Shown here one piece after another: positions 7,881 to 12,036 of a DNA stretch of 12,036 bases. The translations under genes were made by a program, and so were the position numbers. This DNA is from Geoglobus sp. Its GTDB lineage: Archaea; Halobacteriota; Archaeoglobi; Archaeoglobales; Archaeoglobaceae. Every line of letters starts with the position of its first letter. The first letter of the stretch is position 1. The DNA lies in NCBI GenBank assembly GCA_027019885.1, contig JALUWC010000190.1, positions 1-12,036 of the forward strand, read 5' to 3'. A model generated the notes under the pieces. It was given only the letters and a program-made list of their open reading frames with translations. It made no database searches and was not told where the DNA came from.

Positions 7881-7886
7881 TTTCAG

Positions 7887-7960
7887 TGGGGCCGCCGAGA
7901 TTTGAACTCGGGTCACGGCGTCCCGAACGCCGCAGGATAACCAGGCTACCCCACGGCCCC
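7887..7960 (-). tRNA. tRNA-Pro (anticodon CGG)
   Basis: Folded by eye. The acceptor arm GGGGCCG pairs with CGGCCCC over seven base pairs, with discriminator A at 7887. The D arm has A14, G15 and the GG pair in its loop, but its stem is weak (one G-T pair and a T-T mismatch at 13-22). The anticodon stem CGGCG/CGCCG is perfect, with loop TTCGGGA and anticodon CGG at 7925-7923, reading CCG codons. The variable loop is TGAC. The T arm CCGAG/CTCGG encloses TTCAAAT. CCA is not encoded. No intron is present. The gene lies between rpoN and rpoK, and its first 15 bases are also the last four sense codons and the stop of rpoN. Confidence 0.95.
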
Positions 7961-8146
7961 ATGGTACTGAGCAAACTCCTTAAGCACAGACTTGTAAGTC
8001 AGAAACATCCTTCTGCAGCAGTACCTGTTTACTCCAATCTCGTCGAGGGCTTCCTTGGGAGGTTTGCCTGAATCGATCAACTGCTTATAGTCCTCGTATT
8101 TGTGGGCTATAACAGCACCGCACGTAAAGCATCTTACCGGAAACAT
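7946..8146 (-). CDS. rpoN: RNA polymerase subunit N (Rpb10 homologue)
   Basis: Small zinc-binding subunit of archaeal RNA polymerase, equivalent to eukaryotic Rpb10, needed for assembly with subunits D, L and P. The 66 residues begin MFPVRCFTCG and carry the full atypical zinc site CX2C...CC (Cys6, Cys9, Cys43, Cys44) within RYCCRRM. I reject the longer frame from 8197 because the family starts at MFPVRCFTCG and AGGTGA precedes the ATG at 8146. That SD is formed by the last Arg codon and TGA of rpsI. The tail is odd: the last codons (Gly-Ala-Val-Gly) and TAG are the 5' end of tRNA-Pro. The tRNA begins exactly at a codon boundary, after Tyr61-His62, so RNase P cleavage would leave an rpoN message without a stop codon. 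Confidence 0.95.
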   Translation of the reverse strand: MFPVRCFTCGAVIAHKYEDYKQLIDSGKPPKEALDEIGVNRYCCRRMFLTYKSVLKEFAQYHGAVG

Positions 8147-8153
8147 GAAAAAT

Positions 8154-8552
8154 TCACCTGTATGAGGTTTGTCTCCTCTTCCTAGCTCCTCTGCCACCCT
8201 GTTTCTTTGCCTCCTTCCTCCTCACATCATTGACAAGGAGCGTTCTGTCATACTCCAAGAATACTCTCTTCAACTCAGGGTCCCCAGAATACTCAAGCAG
8301 AGCTCTTGCAATTGCCGTTCTCGCTGCCTCAGCCTGTCCCATCACTCCTCCGCCCTCCACCTTGACATCGATGTCAACCTGATTTGAGAGGTCTTTTGCG
8401 ATCATGAGGGGCTCCATTATCTTGAGCCTTATCATTTCAGGCTGAACAATCTCAACAGGAACCTTGTTTATTCTTATTCTGCCTTTTCCGGGCCTTGCAG
8501 TTGCCCTTGCAAGTGCTGTCTTTCTCTTACCGCTTGTCACAATAACCTTCAT
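8154..8552 (-). CDS. rpsI: 30S ribosomal protein S9 (uS9)
   Basis: uS9 sits in the head of the small subunit, and its C-terminal tail reaches the P-site tRNA. The 132 residues show [13 protein letters not shown] at 7-19, the central [48 protein letters not shown], and the basic tail [14 protein letters not shown], which ends in the conserved Arg that contacts tRNA. The ATG at 8552 overlaps the rplM TGA by 4 nt (ATGA), and GAGGTGAT lies three bases before it. Its final AGG-TGA doubles as the SD of rpoN, seven bases downstream. Length and motifs are normal for archaea. Confidence 0.97.
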   Translation of the reverse strand: MKVIVTSGKRKTALARATARPGKGRIRINKVPVEIVQPEMIRLKIMEPLMIAKDLSNQVDIDVKVEGGGVMGQAEAARTAIARALLEYSGDPELKRVFLEYDRTLLVNDVRRKEAKKQGGRGARKRRQTSYR

Positions 8553-9022
8553 GCTATCACCTCAAAACCGAGATATTTGCTGACATCCTCAAGCAGAACA
8601 TATCTTTCAGATTTGGAAACTCTCTCGTACAGAGCCATTTCAACCTTCTCAAACTCCCTGTCCTTCAGCTCATCAGGAATGCCAATGAAAACCCTCAACC
8701 TCCTGAAAGCCTCTCTCCCTCTTCCTGTTTTCCAGGGAAGCATCCCTCTAACAGTTCTTTTGAATATTTTCTCAGGATGTCTTGGGAAATAGGGACCTTT
8801 TTCCTTGCTACCCCTGTCATACTTCTCCTTGTATCTCTCAAACACATTTTCAGGATTTCCCGTAATGATGACCTTCTCCGCATTCACAACAACTATTTTT
8901 TCTCCTTCGAGCAGTCTCTTTGCTATATAACTTGAGAGTCTTCCGAGAATGTGACCGGATGCATCTATAACCCTGAAGTCATCACCGAGAGTCTTCAAAA
9001 CCCTCTCAACATTTACACTCAT
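8549..9022 (-). CDS. rplM: 50S ribosomal protein L13 (uL13)
   Basis: uL13, an early-assembling protein of the large subunit that binds 23S rRNA. The 157 residues show [20 protein letters not shown] at 18-37, [14 protein letters not shown], and the signature [18 protein letters not shown] (family pattern with MLPW-K-GR), followed by RVFIGIP. An N-terminal extension of about 14 residues before the core is present. The ATG at 9022 is preceded by TGAGGTGG, whose TGA is the rpl18e stop, so termination of one gene and initiation of the next share bases. It overlaps rpsI by 4 nt. Second gene of the operon. Confidence 0.97.
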   Translation of the reverse strand: MSVNVERVLKTLGDDFRVIDASGHILGRLSSYIAKRLLEGEKIVVVNAEKVIITGNPENVFERYKEKYDRGSKEKGPYFPRHPEKIFKRTVRGMLPWKTGRGREAFRRLRVFIGIPDELKDREFEKVEMALYERVSKSERYVLLEDVSKYLGFEVIA

Positions 9023-9031
9023 TAAACCACC

Positions 9032-9409
9032 TCATACAATAATCCTGACCTTCTTACCTTCAGGATTCTGTCTCACCGCTTCGAAAAAGCTTATGCATTT
9101 GCCTCCTGCTCTCTCTATTTTCTCCCTTGCACTCTGGCTGAACCTCCATGCAGCAACTGTCAGGGGCTTTGAAAGCTCTCCTGATCCGAGAATCTTTCCA
9201 GGAACGAGAACCATCTCTCCTTCCATGCCATATCTCTCAAGCTTCCCCACATTGACCTCAGCGTAGTTTCTGAGGGGTTTTGCAAGCCTCTCTGCAATCT
9301 CCTTCCATACCTTTGCCTCATTCTCTGCGGAAGCTTTCAGCAGATCATCTATCAGCCTGACAAGATTTGGATTTGACTTTTTCCTCTGCAATTTCCTTAT
9401 CCTGCTCAT
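9032..9409 (-). CDS. rpl18e: 50S ribosomal protein L18e (eL18)
   Basis: Archaeal/eukaryotic large-subunit protein with an L15-like fold. The protein (125 residues from the chosen start) shows [60 protein letters not shown] and [21 protein letters not shown], all typical. I prefer the ATG at 9409 ([14 protein letters not shown]) to the in-frame TTG at 9415, because GGTGAT lies five bases before the ATG but abuts the TTG. It is the first gene of this operon. In many euryarchaea rpoD and ribosomal genes S13/S4/S11 precede it; here a divergent gene does, so the ancestral cluster is split at this point and the gene has its own promoter. Confidence 0.96.
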   Translation of the reverse strand: MSRIRKLQRKKSNPNLVRLIDDLLKASAENEAKVWKEIAERLAKPLRNYAEVNVGKLERYGMEGEMVLVPGKILGSGELSKPLTVAAWRFSQSAREKIERAGGKCISFFEAVRQNPEGKKVRIIV

Positions 9410-9452
9410 TTCCAATCACCATTACAGCCAGCTTCTCAGCCTTTAAGTAAGG

Positions 9453-9463
9453 TTATTTAAAAG
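9453..9463 (-). promoter_or_regulatory. Promoter of the rpl18e-rpsB operon (TATA-like)
   Basis: On the minus strand, ACTTTTAAATA (read downwards from about 9463) is a TATA-like element about 48 bases before the rpl18e ATG. Start of transcription about 25 bases further on would leave a leader of about 23 bases that contains the GGTGAT SD. A second AT-rich stretch, TTTATATTTC at about 9486-9495, is an alternative. Confidence 0.5.
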
Positions 9464-9543
9464 TATCTGCCTAAACAGGGTTTCGAAATATAAACATTGT
9501 CATCAGAAAATTGGGTGAGGCATACACCCGTTTATGCAAACCA

Positions 9544-9554
9544 AAATTTTAATA
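9544..9554 (+). promoter_or_regulatory. Promoter of the PfkB-family gene (TATA box, probably leaderless)
   Basis: AAATTTTAATA centred near 9549 lies about 28 bases before the GTG start at 9577, with AACCAA upstream. No SD lies between them. The spacing puts the transcription start within a few bases of the GTG, giving a leaderless or near-leaderless message. The 9416-9576 gap is thus a divergent promoter region. It also holds a short GGGTG...CACCC inverted repeat at 9513-9529. Confidence 0.55.
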
Positions 9555-9576
9555 CCATGGAATCGTTAAGCCAATC

Positions 9577-10452
9577 GTGATCACAGGAGTCGGCCCCGCC
9601 CTTGTTGACAGGATATGCCTGATTGATGAATTTCCTGAGAGAGGAGGACATGCCGTTGTCAAAAAAGTGGAAAAACATGCAGGTGGCGCCGCAGGAAATG
9701 TCATGTACGGGCTTGCGAGGTTTGGGATTGAGGTGAGATTCGTTTCCACCATTGGAAATGATGATGATGGAATTTTCTACAGAGATGAGATGGAGAAAAC
9801 AGGAGTAAAATGCATTTTCAAGGTTCTTAGAGCTGAGACTGGCAGAGTGGATGTTTTTGTTGACAGGCATGGAGAGAGAACATTTTTTGTGTACCCAAAC
9901 GCATCAGGAATGTTTTATCCATTTCTGAGTGAGAACGATTACAGATGGGGAGAATACTTTTATCTTGACCCTTTTCCCTCTGAGAAGAGCCTTCCAGCAC
10001 ACTTGGAGATTGCGAAAAAGGCAAAAAAATTCGGAAAGACCGTGATCTTAAACCCTGGCTACCCTTACTCAAAGCTTGGTGTTGATAATCTGAAGGATTT
10101 GTTGAAATTGACAGACATTATTTTCCTGTCTCAGGAGGAATACAGAATGCTTGAAGGAGTTGAGGACTACGTGAGCCTTACAGTTATAACAAAAGGTTCA
10201 GAGGGGAGTGTGGCTTTAAAAGATGGTGATGAGCTTTTTGCACCTGCATTTGAGGTTGATGTGGTGGATACAACCGGAGCGGGAGATGCGTTTGCTGCCG
10301 GCTTCCTCTACGCATACATCAGAGGATTTAACTTAAAAACATGTCTGCTTTCAGGGAATTTTGTTGCAAGCTACAGCATACAGATGATAGGAGCGAGAAA
10401 CTTCCCTGAAAAAAGAGAAATTGGCAATTTTCTAAAGAATTACTCAAAATGA
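9577..10452 (+). CDS. PfkB-family (ribokinase-like) carbohydrate or nucleoside kinase
   Basis: A 291-residue ATP-dependent kinase of the ribokinase/PfkB superfamily, substrate not identifiable from sequence. Visible: the N-terminal sugar-binding strand MITGVGPALVD, the first family signature GGAAGNVMYGLARFG (36-50), a lid-region stretch VDVFVDRHGERTFFVYP, the Asn-containing IILNPG-like strand (TVILNPG, 155-161), SQEEYRML, VITKGSEGS, and the second signature DTTGAGDAFAAGF (231-243) with catalytic Asp237 and its anion-hole GAGD. The start is GTG at 9577, fixed by MITGVG and the promoter spacing; an upstream ATG at 9557 is in another frame and stops after seven codons. It is the only plus-strand gene here, divergent from rpl18e and convergent with cdc6, with their 3' ends overlapping by 13 bp. 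It is not in an operon, so context does not suggest a substrate. Confidence 0.92.
   Translation: MITGVGPALVDRICLIDEFPERGGHAVVKKVEKHAGGAAGNVMYGLARFGIEVRFVSTIGNDDDGIFYRDEMEKTGVKCIFKVLRAETGRVDVFVDRHGERTFFVYPNASGMFYPFLSENDYRWGEYFYLDPFPSEKSLPAHLEIAKKAKKFGKTVILNPGYPYSKLGVDNLKDLLKLTDIIFLSQEEYRMLEGVEDYVSLTVITKGSEGSVALKDGDELFAPAFEVDVVDTTGAGDAFAAGFLYAYIRGFNLKTCLLSGNFVASYSIQMIGARNFPEKREIGNFLKNYSK
10409..10414 (-). terminator. Candidate T-tract terminator of cdc6, inside the opposing gene
   Basis: On the minus strand T6 (TCTCTTTTTTCAGG) occurs 26 bases beyond the cdc6 stop. Because cdc6 and the kinase gene overlap tail to tail, the terminator for cdc6 would have to lie within the coding sequence of the opposite gene. 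No comparable T-tract follows the kinase stop on the plus strand. Confidence 0.3.
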
Positions 10453-11675
10453 TCTAAAGAAGAGTTCAGAAAGCTTCCCTCATACCTTCTAAGAACTCCA
10501 AATCTGTAATCGTCAAGAATCACCTCCTTAACAGCATCAACGGGAACATCAAGCTTGATCTCCCTTGTCCTTCCGTATCTTCCCTTGGATATGACTATGG
10601 AGTTTATTATCCCAAGCATGTCAAGCTCAGAAATGAGGTCGCTCACCCTCCTCTGAGTTAGTATGTCCATTCCAATCTTTCTGCAAAGAGATTTGTAAAC
10701 TGCAAAAACCTCTCCGGTTGTGAATTTTCTTTTTCCGCTGTTGTGCAATAGAATCATTGCATAAAGCACAACCTTGCTCTGATTCGGCAGGGTTTTTACC
10801 GCCTCAACAACATGATCGCACTCCATCTTTTTGACAGCTTCCTTAACATGACCCTTTGTGATTTTCCTGTCCTGCCTTGATTCTGCGATCTCCCCACTTA
10901 TTCTAAGAAGATCCAGAGCCTTTCTGGCGTCTCCATGCTCCTGAGCTGCCAGAGCAGCGCAGTACGGAATGACCCCTTCCTCAAGAACGCCTTCATAGAA
11001 TGCAAGTTCTGCTCTCTGGGCGAGTATGTCTTCAAGCTGAGTGGCATTGTAAGGCGGGAATACTATCTCCTCCTCGCTGAGAGAGCTCAATACCCTCGGA
11101 TCTAAGAAGTTCTTGAACTTCAGATCGTTTGAAATCCCAATCAGGCTCACCCTCGCATTTTCAAGCTCAGAGTTGATTCTGGAGAGATTGTAGAGAACGT
11201 CATCCCCCTTTCTGACAAGCTTGTCTATTTCATCAAGAACGATGATTATTGTCTGATCTCTGCTGTCTATTGCTTCTCTAAGTTCCTCATATACCTGATC
11301 TGTCGGCCACCCAGTCATTGGCACGTTCTTTCCAAGAACCTTTGCCAGTGTGGCGAGAACTCTGTACTGTGTGTCTATGATCTCGCAGTTGAGATAGTGA
11401 ACGTAGCAGTGAGCATCCATTTTCCTGCCCGCCTCTTCAAGCTGTCTTCCAACGAATTTAACAGTCGCTGTTTTCCCGGTACCCGTCTTTCCGTAAATCA
11501 AAATGTTGGACGGTGTCTCACCCTGCAAGGCGGGAAGGAGTACTGATGCAATCGCCTCAATCTGCTCTTTCCTGTGGGGCAGGTATTCAGGTGTGTACGA
11601 GTGCCTCAGAACATCCCTGTTCTTGAAAATCTGGGGTTTTTTCAGCATTTTCTCGAAAATATTACTGTCAATCAT
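10440..11675 (-). CDS. cdc6: Orc1/Cdc6 replication initiator
   Basis: Archaeal Orc1/Cdc6 AAA+ protein that binds replication origins and loads MCM helicase. The 411 residues show, in order, PHRKEQIEAI (33-42), Walker A YGKTGTGKT (61-69), Walker B IIIVLDEID (143-151), sensor 1 GISNDLKF (180-187), sensor 2 GDARKALDLLR (248-258; Arg251), and a C-terminal winged-helix domain (about 290-400) with LTQRRVSDLISELDMLGII and the basic wing SKGRYGRTREI (363-373). Length is normal. The ATG at 11675 has AGAGGTG five bases upstream. A 26-nt hairpin covers that SD. The 3' end overlaps the convergent kinase gene. Archaeal origins are often next to such genes, but I see no clear origin recognition boxes here. 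Which of the paralogues (Orc1-type or Cdc6-2 type) this is cannot be told without alignment. Confidence 0.95.
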   Translation of the reverse strand: MIDSNIFEKMLKKPQIFKNRDVLRHSYTPEYLPHRKEQIEAIASVLLPALQGETPSNILIYGKTGTGKTATVKFVGRQLEEAGRKMDAHCYVHYLNCEIIDTQYRVLATLAKVLGKNVPMTGWPTDQVYEELREAIDSRDQTIIIVLDEIDKLVRKGDDVLYNLSRINSELENARVSLIGISNDLKFKNFLDPRVLSSLSEEEIVFPPYNATQLEDILAQRAELAFYEGVLEEGVIPYCAALAAQEHGDARKALDLLRISGEIAESRQDRKITKGHVKEAVKKMECDHVVEAVKTLPNQSKVVLYAMILLHNSGKRKFTTGEVFAVYKSLCRKIGMDILTQRRVSDLISELDMLGIINSIVISKGRYGRTREIKLDVPVDAVKEVILDDYRFGVLRRYEGSFLNSSLDHFE

Positions 11676-11677
11676 AG

Positions 11678-11703
11678 AAACACCTCTGCATTCAGAAGTG
11701 TTT
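11678..11703 (-). promoter_or_regulatory. Hairpin/palindrome covering the cdc6 ribosome-binding site
   Basis: On the minus strand AAACACTTCTG (11703-11693) and CAGAGGTGTTT (11688-11678) can pair over 11 base pairs with a single U-G wobble, around the loop AATG. The SD AGAGGTG (11687-11681) lies wholly in the 3' arm, five bases before the ATG. It may be an RNA structure limiting translation, or a DNA palindrome near the transcription start that serves as an operator. This is seen by eye only. Confidence 0.55.
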
Positions 11704-11719
11704 TACCTTCCACGCACAC

Positions 11720-11730
11720 ATTTAATAATT
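11720..11730 (-). promoter_or_regulatory. Promoter of cdc6 (TATA-like)
   Basis: AATTATTAAAT on the minus strand (11730-11720) is a TATA-like element about 50 bases before the cdc6 ATG. Transcription would begin near 11700, at the outer edge of the hairpin, giving a leader of about 25 bases. The rest of the 11676-11796 gap is AT-rich, with another possible box (TTTAAATTAAAAA) near 11763-11775, and holds no gene that I can see. Confidence 0.5.
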
Positions 11731-11786
11731 TTTTGATCCTTCACGGCTAAACATTTTGGAATTTTTAATTTAAATCCTTTTATCTG

Positions 11787-11791
11787 AAAAA
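11787..11791 (-). terminator. Candidate T-tract terminator after the sirtuin gene
   Basis: T5 on the minus strand (GATTTTTCAG) lies a few bases after the sirtuin TAA, followed by AT-rich DNA. It is a plausible archaeal T-tract terminator separating this gene from cdc6. Confidence 0.35.
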
Positions 11792-11796
11792 TCTAT

Positions 11797-12036
11797 TTAT
11801 TGTCTCATCCGCCTAACAGCCTCCACTATCCTCGGCATCACCTCTCCAGCCCTGCCATGAATCACAACATCGAAGTAATCGTCTGCATGAGTTCTCTCGG
11901 CATTGACAATAATGAGCCTTGCACCTGAATTTTTTGCGTACATCGGGAGATTTGCTGCTGGATAAACAACGAGAGAAGACCCAACAACTATGAAAACATC
12001 ACATCTCCTGCTTTCCTTAATTGCAGATGTCAGAGC
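11797..12036 (-). CDS. cobB: Sir2-family NAD-dependent deacylase, C-terminal part (cut by window edge)
   Basis: The last 79 residues of a sirtuin. Sirtuins remove acyl groups from protein lysines using NAD; in archaea the chromatin protein Alba is a reported substrate of some members. Visible family features are CDVFIVVGSSLVVYPAAN (fragment residues 12-29, where the GSS turn binds NAD), GARLIIVNAERT (38-49) with the NAD-contacting Asn, and DVVIHGRAGEVMPRIVEAV (56-74). The catalytic His, the zinc-binding cysteines and the N-terminal GAGIS motif lie outside the window, so catalytic competence and chemical specificity (deacetylase or other deacylase) cannot be judged. It reads towards cdc6 in the same direction, 121 bp upstream, with its own T-tract, so co-transcription looks unlikely. 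Confidence 0.92.
   Translation of the reverse strand, partial: ALTSAIKESRRCDVFIVVGSSLVVYPAANLPMYAKNSGARLIIVNAERTHADDYFDVVIHGRAGEVMPRIVEAVRRMRQ

Noticed and set aside
8147..8197. Longer rpoN start giving 17 extra residues
   Set aside because: The family begins at MFPVRCFTCG, the extension would overlap rpsI, and the SD supports the ATG at 8146.
9513..9529. GGGTG...CACCC inverted repeat as an operator or terminator
   Set aside because: Only five base pairs with a seven-base loop and no T-tract; it could arise by chance, so it is not listed as a feature.
9557..9580. ATG at 9557 as the kinase start
   Set aside because: It is in a different frame and meets TGA after seven codons; the GTG at 9577 gives the expected N-terminal strand.
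11676..11796. Possible replication origin next to cdc6
   Set aside because: The gap is AT-rich and in a typical place, but I found no repeated or inverted origin-recognition-box-like elements; a single GTGGAA-type match is too weak. Marker-frequency or Orc1-binding data would be needed.
1..12036. CRISPR arrays, insertion sequences or other mobile elements
   Set aside because: No regularly spaced repeats, transposase motifs or terminal inverted repeats were seen; the window is densely packed core genes with no sign of recent transfer.

Overview
The window comes from a euryarchaeon, probably hyperthermophilic. The evidence is an archaeal-type Mre11/Rad50/NurA/HerA cluster, eukaryote-like RNA polymerase subunits RpoN and RpoK, archaeal ribosomal proteins L18e/L13/S9/S2, an Orc1/Cdc6 initiator, a tRNA gene without an encoded CCA end, and TATA-box-like promoters with two apparently leaderless GTG-start genes. 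I lean towards Archaeoglobales from the look of the proteins (for example an 885-residue Rad50), but this is an inference made without any database search.

Layout, right to left, because nearly everything is on the minus strand. 11797-12036 is the C-terminal end of a sirtuin (Sir2/CobB). 10440-11675 is an Orc1/Cdc6 initiator, preceded by a 121-bp AT-rich gap with a promoter and a hairpin that covers its ribosome-binding site. 9577-10452 is the only plus-strand gene, a PfkB-family sugar or nucleoside kinase, whose 3' end overlaps that of cdc6 by 13 bp. 9416-9576 is a divergent promoter region.

From 9409 down to 5802 runs a translation/transcription operon: rpl18e, rplM (L13), rpsI (S9), rpoN, tRNA-Pro(CGG), rpoK, eno, rpsB (S2). 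The tRNA overlaps the 3' end of rpoN by 15 nt, so RNase P processing would remove the last codons and stop of rpoN. A T-tract follows rpsB. A new, probably leaderless, promoter then drives the DNA end-resection operon mre11, rad50, nurA, an unrecognised 161-residue gene, and herA. Its last three junctions are 4-nt ATGA overlaps and mre11/rad50 overlap by 11 nt.

Mre11-Rad50 (nuclease plus ABC-type ATPase) and HerA-NurA (DNA translocase plus nuclease) are known to cooperate in processing DNA double-strand breaks for homologous recombination. The points most worth a second look are the small gene locked between nurA and herA, the non-canonical CX6C zinc hook of Rad50 (the family norm is CXXC), the rpoN/tRNA overlap, and the hairpin sequestering the cdc6 ribosome-binding site.
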